From Alphaproteobacteria bacterium 32-64-14 (lineage in GTDB: Bacteria > Pseudomonadota > Alphaproteobacteria > Caulobacterales > Hyphomonadaceae): 64,000 bases of DNA. The notes under the pieces are model-generated. The model had not been told where the DNA came from and did not search any database. It saw nothing but the letters and a program-made list of their open reading frames with translations. Positions within the stretch are counted from its first letter, which is position 1, and each line of letters starts with the position of its first letter. Positions 24,395 to 32,846 of the stretch are shown here, in pieces. Where the stretch lies: the NCBI GenBank assembly GCA_002280725.1, contig NCEM01000022.1, positions 62,001 through 126,000 of the forward strand, in the 5' to 3' direction. Position numbers and translations under genes: made by a program.

Positions 24395-26503
24395 CTAGAA
24401 GTCGTAGCTATAGGTGACGCGAAGCGTTTGCGGCACGCCCCGGTTGCTGACCAGGATGGGCCCGCCGCCATCGACGACGCCAGCGGCGACCCGCGTGGCG
24501 TATTCCTCGTCGAGGACGTTTTCCAGACGGATGCCGATCTTGTGGGTCTGCTCGGCGTCCAGGAACATGTGTCCGGCCAGATCGACGACGATGTAGTCGC
24601 CATAGTTGATGCTGACGGGATCCGGAGCAGTACCCGGATCTGGTCCGTCCGGCCCAATGTTGACGATAGATCTCTGTTCGCCCGTCCACAGCACGTTGGC
24701 CTGGATGCCCCAGGCGTCAGCATCGTACTGCCCGGAGATCTTGGCGAACGCTTCCGGGATGCGGGCGATCTGCGTGTTCGTGCCATCCACCTCGGATTTC
24801 GAGTTGGTGTAGCTCGCAACAGCCGTGAAGCCATTGCCGAAATCGGCGGCGCCAAACAGTTCGAAGCCGCGCACCTGAACCTCGCCGGGCACGTTGTAGT
24901 AGACGCCGGCATAGTCCGAGAGGAGGGTGGCGGGGGCGATGCCGCGGAAGGCCTGCGTGCGATCGACTTCGCACGCCTGGGTGTTCGTTGCATCCCAGTC
25001 GCAGCCGCCGATCAGGTTGTCGATATCGCGTTGGAAGTAGGTCGCCGACCAAGACAGCGCCGGTCCGGCGTTGAACTGGCCGCCCAGCGTCGCGTTGATG
25101 TTGGTGCTTTCTTCCGGCGCCACATTCGGGTTGCCAAGATATTCACCAACCTCGAGCAGGAAGAGTTGCTCGGCGTTCGGCAGCAGGAAGGACGTGCCGA
25201 CGATGCCTTGCGCGTAGAGGTTGGGCGTGAAGTCGTAGCGGCCCGAGACGTTCCACACGGTCGAGGTCGCCCCGCCCGTTTTGTTGTGACGGACGCCCGC
25301 TGCGAACGTGCCGTTCGTCAGCAGTTCATCCGTCGAGCGGATCTGGCCGAAGAAGGCCTGCACGTCTTCCTTGGTCTGTTGAACATTCCAGACCTGATCG
25401 AGGGCGGTGTAGATCTGGTAGTCATAGCCCGCGAGGTATTCGAACGGGCCGCCCGGCGTCCATTTCACCAGCGCGTTGACGCCTTTGTCCTCATAACCCC
25501 AGTAGAGATTGTTGGACGAGACCGTCTGCGTGTACGGCGGCAGCACGCTGTTCAGGATATCCGTGTAGCGGGTATCCCAGTCGTGCCAGTAGCCTTTCAC
25601 CAGCACCTGGAGATCTGGCGTCGCCTGCCAGTCGATGCCGAGGCTTGCGATATCCTCGTCGCGCTTGTTGGAGCCGCGGAACGAGCGGTTGTAGCGCAGG
25701 TATTCGAGGTCGGCGTCGTTGTGCTGATAGCGTGCGTCGATGCTGAACGTGTCGGACAGCGCCAGGCGATACTTGCCGCCGATGGTGCGCACGTCATAGC
25801 CGCGCTTCCGATTGGTCGAGGAAGGCTGGACGTTGTCGAACATCTCGAAGCCGCTCGCCTTGTCCTGCGAGGCGTAGACCACATAGTTGCCCGGCCCGAG
25901 CTTGCCGCGCATGTAGCCATCGACGTGATAGCCGCCATTGGTGTCGGCCGCCGCGCTGACGAGGCCGTCGAAGTCGTCCGTGTAGCCGCGCGTGACGACG
26001 TTGATGACACCCGCCGCCGCGTTGGTTCCGTAGAACAGGCTCTGGCCGCCCTTCAGCACTTCAACCCGCTCCACCATCGAGGCGGGCAGGGTATCCGTGA
26101 TGGTGCCGGGGTAGAGGCGGTTGTTGATCCGCACCCCGTCGACGAGGAACAGCATGTCCTGCGTCCGCGAGCCCTGCAGCGAGATATCCATGTAGCTGAA
26201 CGGCCCGCCGCGCGAGGCGACGAACACGCCGGGGATTTCCATCTGGAGCGCGTTGGAGACGTCCGTATAGCCCGCCTCGCGAATCTCCTCGGACGACATG
26301 GTCTCGACCACCGAGCCATAGCGCGCCAGTTCCTGCGGCAGCGTTTCCTCGATGGTCTGGCCGACGATCACAACCACGTCGCGGCCCGGATCGGGCTCGA
26401 GCGACGGGCCGGTCTGGGCGAACGCGCCCGGCAGGCAAAGGCTGATGGCCAGCAGGCTGGCGCCAATCGCCAGCGCGTGGCGATGGGTAAGTGAAAGCGA
26501 CAC
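24395..26503 (-). CDS. TonB-dependent outer-membrane receptor
   Basis: A 702-residue receptor. It has a signal peptide ending in GAFAQ, a plug domain (about residues 60-175) with MDISLQGSRTQDMLFLVDGVRINN and VERVEVLKGGQSLFYGTNAAAGVINVVT, then a 22-strand barrel ending in the expected aromatic residue (RVTYSYDF). ENVLDEEYATRV is the usual block near the end. The ligand is not evident. Pairing with a PepSY membrane protein favours iron-siderophore, heme or another metal chelate. I found no Fur box or cobalamin riboswitch in the 174-bp upstream gap. Confidence 0.93.
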   Translation of the reverse strand: MSLSLTHRHALAIGASLLAISLCLPGAFAQTGPSLEPDPGRDVVVIVGQTIEETLPQELARYGSVVETMSSEEIREAGYTDVSNALQMEIPGVFVASRGGPFSYMDISLQGSRTQDMLFLVDGVRINNRLYPGTITDTLPASMVERVEVLKGGQSLFYGTNAAAGVINVVTRGYTDDFDGLVSAAADTNGGYHVDGYMRGKLGPGNYVVYASQDKASGFEMFDNVQPSSTNRKRGYDVRTIGGKYRLALSDTFSIDARYQHNDADLEYLRYNRSFRGSNKRDEDIASLGIDWQATPDLQVLVKGYWHDWDTRYTDILNSVLPPYTQTVSSNNLYWGYEDKGVNALVKWTPGGPFEYLAGYDYQIYTALDQVWNVQQTKEDVQAFFGQIRSTDELLTNGTFAAGVRHNKTGGATSTVWNVSGRYDFTPNLYAQGIVGTSFLLPNAEQLFLLEVGEYLGNPNVAPEESTNINATLGGQFNAGPALSWSATYFQRDIDNLIGGCDWDATNTQACEVDRTQAFRGIAPATLLSDYAGVYYNVPGEVQVRGFELFGAADFGNGFTAVASYTNSKSEVDGTNTQIARIPEAFAKISGQYDADAWGIQANVLWTGEQRSIVNIGPDGPDPGTAPDPVSINYGDYIVVDLAGHMFLDAEQTHKIGIRLENVLDEEYATRVAAGVVDGGGPILVSNRGVPQTLRVTYSYDF

Positions 26504-26677
26504 GGTAGTCCTCCCGTCCTGATTCTTTTATGCGTGCAGCCAATGGGCGGCACGCCCCCTATCCACGGGTGGGAATAGGAAATCTGTTTGGGTTCAGGCA
26601 GTTAATTACCGTTACGCACTGCGTTACAGCGCGTCGCAAGCATAATTGCGCGGGGTTACACCAGCTCGGAAGCGGGC

Positions 26678-27085
26678 CTAGTTCGGCCGCCGGGTCTCAT
26701 ACGGGCTGTCGAGCGGAAAAACGGGTATCTGCACAATCAGGCTTTCGCCTTCGCGATCGTGCAGCGTGTAGGTTCCCTGCATCAGGCCGGACGGCGTGGC
26801 CAGCGGACAGCCGGACGTGTATTCGAAGCTCGCCCCCGGCCGCAGCACCGGCTGCTGGCCCACCACGCCATCGCCGCGGACCTCCTGTAGCCGGCCATCG
26901 CCATCGGTGATGCGCCAATGCCGGGTCATCAGCTGGAGGGTGCGCCCGCCCCGGTTCTCTATCTCGACATGGTAGGCCCACAGGAACTTGTCGTCCTCGG
27001 GCGAGCTTTCCTGCTCGATGAACGCCGGCCGCACGCGCACAAGCACGCCCTCGGTCTCGGCCTCATATGCAGCTGCTTTCGCCAC
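26678..27085 (-). CDS. apaG: ApaG domain protein
   Basis: A 135-residue ApaG protein. Family motifs are VRVRPAFIEQES near the N-terminus, FLWAYHVEIENRGGRTLQLMTRHW in the middle, then GVVGQQPVLRPGASFEYTSGCPL and MQGTYTLHD. The fold is an Fn3-like beta sandwich. The protein is linked to cobalt/magnesium resistance and Ap4A levels in enterics, but its biochemical role is unclear. It sits in the conserved hslO-apaG-metZ order, here with insertions on both sides. Confidence 0.94.
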   Translation of the reverse strand: MAKAAAYEAETEGVLVRVRPAFIEQESSPEDDKFLWAYHVEIENRGGRTLQLMTRHWRITDGDGRLQEVRGDGVVGQQPVLRPGASFEYTSGCPLATPSGLMQGTYTLHDREGESLIVQIPVFPLDSPYETRRPN

Positions 27086-27140
27086 GTTGATCTGTCCCGT
27101 CCGCTGCCTGGCTCCGTCAGGATACGTCCGGCATAAGCAG

Positions 27141-27173
27141 AAGGAGCGCGAACCTCAAGCGGCCGCGCTCCTT
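27141..27173 (-). terminator. Hairpin downstream of yceI
   Basis: Perfect 10-bp stem AAGGAGCGCG (27141-27150) / CGCGCTCCTT (27164-27173) with a 13-base loop, 35 bases past the stop codon of the YceI gene. There is no T-run on either strand, so termination strength is uncertain. Confidence 0.55.
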
Positions 27174-27207
27174 ACACTTACGAAACAAACAGCAGGTCAG
27201 ACGTGGA

Positions 27208-27915
27208 TCAGGCAGGCGTCTTCCGGATGAAGTCGCTTTCGATCTCGATCTTCACGTCGTCGCCCACGATTGCGGGGGGCAAGTAGTCGAGCCCGAAATC
27301 CGAGCGCTTGATTGTGCCGGTGGCGGAGAAGCCGAGCGCCGGAACCTTTGCGAAGGCGTGCGACGCCGTTTCGCCAGAGAACGTCACGTCCAGGGTCACC
27401 GGCTTGGTCACGCCCTTCAGCGTGAGATCGCCCGTAACTGTGGCGCTGCGCTCGCCCGACGGCGTCACCGAGGTCGAGACGAAGGTGATCGTCGGATACT
27501 TGCCGGCGTCGAGGAAGTTGGTCGAGTTGGCGAGATCGTCTTCCCAGCTCTTGAACCTGGCGCCGGTGTGGTTGGCGACGTAATCGCTGGGATAGCCCGC
27601 GAGAATGTCCGCGGCCTTGATCGTGGCAGACACGTTCGACGCGGCGATGTTGGCGGGATCGAACGTCACGGCGGCGTCGAACGTCTTGAACTTCAGCGTG
27701 TAGAATGACAGCCCAAGGTGATGCAGCTTGAACTCGACGCTCGAATGGTTCGGGTCGGAGACATATTCGCCGGCAGGCGCCGCGATGGTGATCGGCGTGG
27801 GCGCAGCCACAGCTTCAGGAGCGGCGGTTGGCGCGGCCTCGGTGGCGGCGGGCGCCGGGCCGCACGCGGCGAGCAGGACAAGCGCGAGGCTGGCGCCGGC
27901 GAGAAGCTTCTTCAT
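27208..27915 (-). CDS. YceI-family lipoprotein
   Basis: Periplasmic lipocalin-like YceI protein (235 residues). ATG 27915 gives MKKLLAGASLALVLLAACGP with the lipobox LLAAC, then an Ala/Pro/Thr-rich spacer of about 40 residues. The YceI domain follows: YVSDPNHSSVEFKLHHLG, the long VSATIKAADILAG block, and GDLTLKGVTKPVTLDV, ending LGFSATGTIKRSDFGLDYL. YceI proteins bind polyisoprenoids such as ubiquinone precursors. The upstream region carries a strong palindrome (28015-28049), so the gene is probably regulated by a dimeric repressor. Confidence 0.92.
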   Translation of the reverse strand: MKKLLAGASLALVLLAACGPAPAATEAAPTAAPEAVAAPTPITIAAPAGEYVSDPNHSSVEFKLHHLGLSFYTLKFKTFDAAVTFDPANIAASNVSATIKAADILAGYPSDYVANHTGARFKSWEDDLANSTNFLDAGKYPTITFVSTSVTPSGERSATVTGDLTLKGVTKPVTLDVTFSGETASHAFAKVPALGFSATGTIKRSDFGLDYLPPAIVGDDVKIEIESDFIRKTPA

Positions 27916-28014
27916 GATGGATACGTCCCTTGGATGACACTGGCCTTGAATGACACGGGCGAGCAGCGTCCAGAGTAACGGACGCATCGCGTTACGGGTC
28001 ATATGGAGGAATTC

Positions 28015-28049
28015 GTTGCGATTGCAAATAAATATATTGCAATCGCAAC
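28015..28049. promoter_or_regulatory. 13-bp inverted repeat, likely operator of yceI
   Basis: GTTGCGATTGCAA (28015-28027), nine AT-only bases, then TTGCAATCGCAAC (28037-28049), a perfect inverted repeat. It lies 100-134 bases upstream of the yceI start, in an AT-rich island within high-GC sequence. The size and symmetry fit a dimeric winged-helix or TetR-type regulator; TTGCAAT-like half sites recall MarR-family operators. No regulator gene is adjacent. Confidence 0.65.
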
Positions 28050-28080
28050 TAAACGCAGTGTTGAGCCTGTCTATGTGGCC

Positions 28081-29313
28081 TTAGCGGCCCGACAGCGCCT
28101 GCTCGATGTCCTCAGCCACGTCCTGCGGGTCTTCAAGGCCGACCGACAGGCGCACCCAGGTGTCGTCCAGCCCGATGGCCGCGCGCTCGTCGTCGGTGAG
28201 CGTGCGGTGCGTGGTGGTCGCCGGGTGGGTGATCAGCGATTTGGCGTCGCCAAGGTTGTTGGAGATGTCCACGAGGTTGAGCTTGTTCAGCAGCTTGTAG
28301 GCTGCATCCCGCCCGCCCTTGACCGAGAACGCGACCAGCGAGCCGCCGCCCTCCGGCATCTGCGCGGCATGGATGTTGTGATGCGGATGGTCGCTGCGGC
28401 CGGGATAGCGCACGGCCGCGATCTTCGCGTTGTCGGCAAGGCGATCAGCAACCTTGCGCGCATTGGCGCTCATCGCGCGCACGCGCAGGTCCATGGTCTC
28501 GAGACCCTTCAACACCACCCACGCATTGAACGGCGACATCGATGGGCCGGTGTGGCGATAGTATTGCTGCAGCTGGCCCTCGATCGCCTTGGTCTTGCCG
28601 AGGATCGCGCCGCCCAGCGTGCGGCCCTGTCCGTCCATGTGCTTGGTCGTCGAATAGACGACCCAGTCAGCGCCGAACTCCAGCGGCTTCTGCAGGATGG
28701 GGGAGGCAAACACGTTGTCGACGATCAGTTCGCCGCCCGCCGCATGTGTCAGGTCCGCGACCGCGCGGATATCGACCGCGTCCAGCATGGGATTCGACGG
28801 CGTCTCGATCAGCACGAAGCGGCAGGGCGTCGACAGCGCGCGCTCCCACTCCTTGAAGTCCGTCGTGCTTTCAACCCACGTCACATCGACGCCCATCTTG
28901 GGCATCACGTTCTTCAGGATCCAGACACACGACGAGAACAGCGCGCGCGGCGCCACAATGCGGTCGCCCGGCTTGATCGGCGCCACCAGCATGGTGTGGA
29001 TCGCGGCCATGCCGCTCGCCGTCGCACGGCAATCCTCGGCGCCTTCGAGCAGGGCCAAGCGCTCCTCGAACATGCGTACGGTGGGGTTGGCATAGCGGCT
29101 GTAGATGTAGCCGGGTGTCTCGCCGGCCATCCGGCCCGACTGTTCTTCCGGGCTGTCATAAACAAAGCCCGAATTGAGATATAGCGCCTCGGATGTCTCA
29201 CCATGTTCGGACCGCGTAAGCCCGCCGCGCACCATCATGGTCTGGGGACGCCATTTGCTGGATTTGCTCCCGATGCCTCGTTGGGAGGGGAGATCCTTCG
29301 GGTCCTTGGTCAT
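28081..29313 (-). CDS. metZ: O-succinylhomoserine sulfhydrylase
   Basis: PLP enzyme of the Cys/Met metabolism family that makes homocysteine directly from O-succinylhomoserine and sulfide. The 410-residue product has the N-terminal block VRGGLTRSEHGETSEALYLNSGFVY, the YSRYANPT motif and the PLP-Lys in YSTTKHMDGQGR; GDAKSLITHPATTTH is the usual C-terminal signature. ATG at 29313 has AAAAGG just upstream and gives the family start MTKDPKDLPSQR. Gene order apaG-metZ-dcd is conserved in relatives; here yceI and the oxidase genes have been added. No SAM riboswitch could be recognised upstream. Confidence 0.94.
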   Translation of the reverse strand: MTKDPKDLPSQRGIGSKSSKWRPQTMMVRGGLTRSEHGETSEALYLNSGFVYDSPEEQSGRMAGETPGYIYSRYANPTVRMFEERLALLEGAEDCRATASGMAAIHTMLVAPIKPGDRIVAPRALFSSCVWILKNVMPKMGVDVTWVESTTDFKEWERALSTPCRFVLIETPSNPMLDAVDIRAVADLTHAAGGELIVDNVFASPILQKPLEFGADWVVYSTTKHMDGQGRTLGGAILGKTKAIEGQLQQYYRHTGPSMSPFNAWVVLKGLETMDLRVRAMSANARKVADRLADNAKIAAVRYPGRSDHPHHNIHAAQMPEGGGSLVAFSVKGGRDAAYKLLNKLNLVDISNNLGDAKSLITHPATTTHRTLTDDERAAIGLDDTWVRLSVGLEDPQDVAEDIEQALSGR

Positions 29314-29382
29314 GGCGGCTGCCTTTTGCTGAGTGAGGACGCCGCTATAGGGCGTCACGCGCCGCGAGGCCAGTGAGGTCCG

Positions 29383-29532
29383 CTAAAGGATAAGCGCCCG
29401 TAGCGCATAGGCGACCGCCGCGACCACCGCCAAGCCGCCGACCCACAGCGCCGCGAACCAGACGAGGCTCTTGCCGACGGGCCGTTTGGGATCGTCCGGG
29501 CCGGGCGGGCCTTCAATGATAGGCAGCTTCAT
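29383..29532 (-). CDS. DUF2474 (CydX/CioZ-like) oxidase small subunit
   Basis: A 49-residue protein, MKLPIIEGPPGPDDPKRPVG then one membrane helix (SLVWFAALWVGGLAVVAAVAY), ending ALRALIL. The KR(P)xGK-W-FxxLWxxGLAxxAxVAYxLRxLI layout is that of DUF2474, the accessory single-helix subunit found behind cyanide-insensitive cytochrome bd genes. Its start lies 20 bases inside the end of cioB on the same strand, so translation is coupled. It should stabilise the CioAB complex in the inner membrane. Confidence 0.88.
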   Translation of the reverse strand: MKLPIIEGPPGPDDPKRPVGKSLVWFAALWVGGLAVVAAVAYALRALIL

Positions 29533-30541
29533 CGCTCACCTTCGCGCGGAACAGCCAGTAGACGTACGCGGTGTAGCCAAGGATCAGCGGCAACATCGGC
29601 AGCGCGCCCCACAGCATGAGCGCCAGCGCATTATCCGCTGCCGCAGCCTCGGACGGTGTCATCGCGAATGGCACGATATAGGGCCACAGGCTGATCGCCA
29701 GCCCGACATAGCCGACGAGGAACAGGCACACTGTGTAGAGATAGGGCTGCAAGTGCTGGCCCTTGTCCGCCCCGCGCCACAGCAGGAAGCACAGCCCGCC
29801 CGCTACCAGCGGCAGAGGCGCCAGCACGATGAACGTCTCCCAGTCGACGCTCGTCATGGTCAGGCCCCAGCGATAGGTCACGCGCGGATCAACGCCCAGC
29901 GTCGCAAGGCTCACCGCGCCCATGCCCAGCGCCGTCAGCAGCGCGAGCTGTTTCACCCAGCCGCGCGCCCGCTCGAACAGTTCGCCCTGCGTCCTGAAGA
30001 CCAGCCATCCCGCGCCGAGCAGGGCATAACCTGCCACCAGCGAGGCGGCGACCAGAAGCGAGAACGGCGTCAGCCAGTCGAGTGCGCCGCCAACGAACTC
30101 GCCATCAACCACATTGACGCCCTGGATGAACGCGCCGAGCACAAGCCCCTGTGCAGCAGCCGCCACGATCGACCCGCCAGAGAAGGCGATCGTCCACCAC
30201 TTCTTGCCGGACTTGCGGCCATGATGGCGGAACTCGAACGCCACGCCGCGGAAGATCAGCGCCAGCAGCATCAGGAAGATCGGCAGGTACAGCGCCGGCA
30301 TCAGCGCGGCGTAGGCCTTCGGGAAAGCGGCGAACAATCCGCCGCCGCCCAGCACCAGCCATGTCTCGTTGCCGTCCCACACCGGCGCGATGGCGGACTG
30401 CATCTGGTCGCGCTCGTGGCTGTCCTTGGCGAACGGGAAGAGGATGCCGACCCCGAGATCGAAACCATCCAGCGCCACATAGAGGAACACGGCGACCGCG
30501 ATCAGCACCGCCCAGATCATCGAGAGTTCAATGCCGAACAT
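29513..30541 (-). CDS. cioB: Cyanide-insensitive quinol oxidase (cytochrome bd-type) subunit II
   Basis: Subunit II of a bd-type quinol oxidase, 342 residues and about nine helices. It starts MFGIELSMIWAVLIAVAVFLYVALDGFDLGVG, and the conserved PVWDGNETWLVLGGGGLFAAFP block is present. With subunit I it oxidises ubiquinol and reduces oxygen at high affinity, with tolerance to cyanide, NO and sulfide. It lies three bases after cioA and overlaps the DUF2474 gene, forming a compact three-gene operon. Confidence 0.93.
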   Translation of the reverse strand: MFGIELSMIWAVLIAVAVFLYVALDGFDLGVGILFPFAKDSHERDQMQSAIAPVWDGNETWLVLGGGGLFAAFPKAYAALMPALYLPIFLMLLALIFRGVAFEFRHHGRKSGKKWWTIAFSGGSIVAAAAQGLVLGAFIQGVNVVDGEFVGGALDWLTPFSLLVAASLVAGYALLGAGWLVFRTQGELFERARGWVKQLALLTALGMGAVSLATLGVDPRVTYRWGLTMTSVDWETFIVLAPLPLVAGGLCFLLWRGADKGQHLQPYLYTVCLFLVGYVGLAISLWPYIVPFAMTPSEAAAADNALALMLWGALPMLPLILGYTAYVYWLFRAKVSDEAAYH

Positions 30542-30544
30542 GGC

Positions 30545-31942
30545 CTAGGCCCCCTTGTCCGCGGCACTCTTGACGCCGGTCGCTAGCGGAGAGCCGGGCG
30601 GTTCGCTGGTCTCCTTCGGTGGCGGCTCGTCCGTGTCGGGTCCAGCCGCCATCAGGCGCAGGATGTAGAGCGCGCCGGCCGAGAACACGATGGCGTAGAC
30701 GACCATGAAGACCAGCAGCGAGGTCGCAACCGATCCCGCGGGCACGGGCGAGACGGCATCAGCTGTTCGCAGCACGCCATAGACGACATAAGGCTGCCGC
30801 CCCACCTCCGCCGCGATCCAGCCTGCCAGCACGGCGATGAACCCCGAGGGCGCCGCCAGAACCAGCGCGCGCTGGTAAAGCGTCGCGCCATCGACGCGCT
30901 TCAGGAACCATAGCGTAGCGCCCCAGAGGCCGAGCGCGATCATGATGAGCCCCATGCCCACCATCACGCGGAACGCCCAGAAGGTGATCCACACCGGCGG
31001 CCGGTCTTCCTTCGCGAAAGCCTTGAGGCCTTGCAGCTCTGCGTTGGCGTCGCCCGCGACGAACCATGATCCCATGCCCGGAATGCCGATGGCCGCGTGC
31101 GTTGCCTCCGCATCTTCATCCGGCCAGCCGAACAGCAGCGTCGGCTGCTGGGATTGCGTCTCCCACCAGCCTTCCATCGCGGCGACTTTCGCGGGCTGAT
31201 AGCGGTGAGCCACTTCTCCCGACTGGTGGCCGATAACCAGCTGCAGCGGCGCCACCAGCGCCATCATCAGGATCGCCATGCGCAGCGCCGTGCGGCTTTC
31301 CGGAAGGGCCTTCTTTTTCAACAGGCCAAACGCCGAGGCGCCAGCCACGACCATCGCTGTGGTCAAGAAGGCCGCAAGCACCATGTGCATCAACCGCGTT
31401 GGCAGTGACGGGTTGAAGATCACCTGCATAAAGTCCGTGGCGACCATCGTGCCGTCGGCTGCGAAGTCAAAGCCCTGCGGCGTCTGCATCCACGAATTGG
31501 CGGCGAGGATCCAGAAGGATGAGATCAACGTGCCGATGGCGACCATGCAGGTGGCAAAGAAGTGCAGCTTCGGCCCCACTTTCTTCCAGCCGAACAGCAT
31601 CACGCCAAGGAAAGATGCCTCGAGGAAGAACGCGGTGAGGACTTCATACGCCAGCAGCGGCCCGATCACGCTGCCGACCTGCGCCGAGAACACGCTCCAG
31701 TTCGTGCCGAACTGGTAGCTCATCACCACGCCGGACACGACACCCATGCCGAACGAGAGCGCGAATATCTTGACCCAGAAGAGATAGAGATTGCGGAAGA
31801 CTGGCTTCTTCGTGAACAGCCACAGGCCTTCCAGCACCGCGAGAAACGACGCCAGCCCGATCGTGAAGGCAGGGAAGATGATGTGAAAGCCGATCGTGAA
31901 TGCAAACTGCAGTCGCGACAGCAGCAGGGCGTCGAAGTCCAT
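30545..31942 (-). CDS. cioA: Cyanide-insensitive quinol oxidase (cytochrome bd-type) subunit I
   Basis: Heme-bearing subunit I, 465 residues. Features are RLQFAFTIGFHIIFPAFTIGLASFLA (heme-ligand His), the GTNWSVF block, HMVLAAFLTTAMVVAG, the quinol-site region GHQSGEVAHRYQPAKVAAMEGWW, and WIAAEVGRQPYVVYGVLRT. The loop after the GHQSGE motif is short, as in CioA, not the long Q-loop of E. coli CydA. ATG 31942 has GGGAGG ten bases upstream. The Pro-rich acidic tail is cytoplasmic. The first gene of the oxidase operon, so a promoter is expected in the 260 bases up to 32201; no FNR box is clear. Confidence 0.94.
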   Translation of the reverse strand: MDFDALLLSRLQFAFTIGFHIIFPAFTIGLASFLAVLEGLWLFTKKPVFRNLYLFWVKIFALSFGMGVVSGVVMSYQFGTNWSVFSAQVGSVIGPLLAYEVLTAFFLEASFLGVMLFGWKKVGPKLHFFATCMVAIGTLISSFWILAANSWMQTPQGFDFAADGTMVATDFMQVIFNPSLPTRLMHMVLAAFLTTAMVVAGASAFGLLKKKALPESRTALRMAILMMALVAPLQLVIGHQSGEVAHRYQPAKVAAMEGWWETQSQQPTLLFGWPDEDAEATHAAIGIPGMGSWFVAGDANAELQGLKAFAKEDRPPVWITFWAFRVMVGMGLIMIALGLWGATLWFLKRVDGATLYQRALVLAAPSGFIAVLAGWIAAEVGRQPYVVYGVLRTADAVSPVPAGSVATSLLVFMVVYAIVFSAGALYILRLMAAGPDTDEPPPKETSEPPGSPLATGVKSAADKGA

Positions 31943-32201
31943 CGTCGAGCCTCCCAATCCTGCAGGACGAGGTCCCGACAGTCAGGCGCAGGGCCGGATG
32001 AATTGCAACACCTTCCCGTGCCGTTCCGACCCAGGGCCGGTCGCGGGATCACTCTCCACATGCGCCTCGCGGGACGTGTACGGAAGGCGACACTTCCGCC
32101 GCACCCGTGCGACAAATTCGTCGACAATTCCTGCCCATGCACATGACTCGGCGTTGCGCACGCAATCGTCGTGAGGCACTTATGCGGATGGAGAAAACGC
32201 G

Positions 32202-32840
32202 ATGATCCTCATCGGCCAGTATGACAGCCCTTTCGTGCGCCGCGTCGCTATCGCGATGCGCCTTTATGGCATGCCGTTCGAGCACAGGCCGTGGTCCGTT
32301 TTCGGCGACGCTGAGAAGATCGCGCCGTACAATCCGCTCATGCGCGTACCCACACTGGTGCTCAACACCGGAGAGGCGCTGCTCGAGAGCCACGCCATCC
32401 TTGATGCGCTCGACCAGCTTGCGCCGCCAGCCCTCGCGATGATGCCTGCGGGCGGGGCGGAGCGGCGCGAGGCAATGAAGGTCTGTGCGCTCGCCACGGG
32501 GTTGGCCGATAAGGCTGTGTCGCTCGTCTACGAGACGGTGATCCACAATCGCGCCACGCCTGCCTGGGTCGAGCGCTGCCTCAGTCAGATCGCGGGGTGC
32601 CTCAATGAGCTGGAACGCAGCCGGACGGCTCGCACCACGCCATGGTGGTTCGGCCAGGCCATCGGCCATGCCGATGTCACGGTCGCCTGCGTGATCCGCT
32701 TCCTTGGCGATGCGCACCCGGGTCTGTTCGATATCTCCGAAGGCTGGCCGATGCTGGCCGCCCATGCCGCCCGCTGCGAATCGCTACCCGCATTTCAGGA
32801 GCTACAGCAGGCTTTCAAGGTGACGCCTCCCGGTGCATGA
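32202..32840 (+). CDS. Glutathione S-transferase family protein
   Basis: A 212-residue GST. The thioredoxin-like N-terminal domain (residues 1-80) reads MILIGQYDSPFVRRVAIAMRLYGMPFEH, then NPLMRVPTLVL with the cis-Pro and ESHAILDAL for the glutathione gamma-Glu site; Ser9 is the likely catalytic residue. The helical C-terminal domain includes IGHADVTVACVIRFL. Substrate unknown. It is divergent from cioA and six bases upstream of the dCTP deaminase gene, so those two are cotranscribed. Confidence 0.9.
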   Translation: MILIGQYDSPFVRRVAIAMRLYGMPFEHRPWSVFGDAEKIAPYNPLMRVPTLVLNTGEALLESHAILDALDQLAPPALAMMPAGGAERREAMKVCALATGLADKAVSLVYETVIHNRATPAWVERCLSQIAGCLNELERSRTARTTPWWFGQAIGHADVTVACVIRFLGDAHPGLFDISEGWPMLAAHAARCESLPAFQELQQAFKVTPPGA

Positions 32841-32846
32841 AGGCGC

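Noticed and set aside
24311..26494. Open frame of over 700 codons on the plus strand opposite the TonB receptor
   Set aside because: Antisense shadow in high-GC DNA. The minus strand encodes a complete receptor with signal peptide, plug and barrel.
26504..26677. Cobalamin riboswitch or Fur box upstream of the TonB receptor
   Set aside because: I looked for the B12-box and a 19-bp Fur-like palindrome and found neither. CTATCCAC/GTGGGAATAG near 26558-26578 is an imperfect short repeat only.
29314..29400. Possible SAM-II riboswitch upstream of metZ
   Set aside because: A CTAAAGG stretch is present, but the stem and pseudoknot elements of SAM-II could not be matched, and the region is used by the DUF2474 stop.
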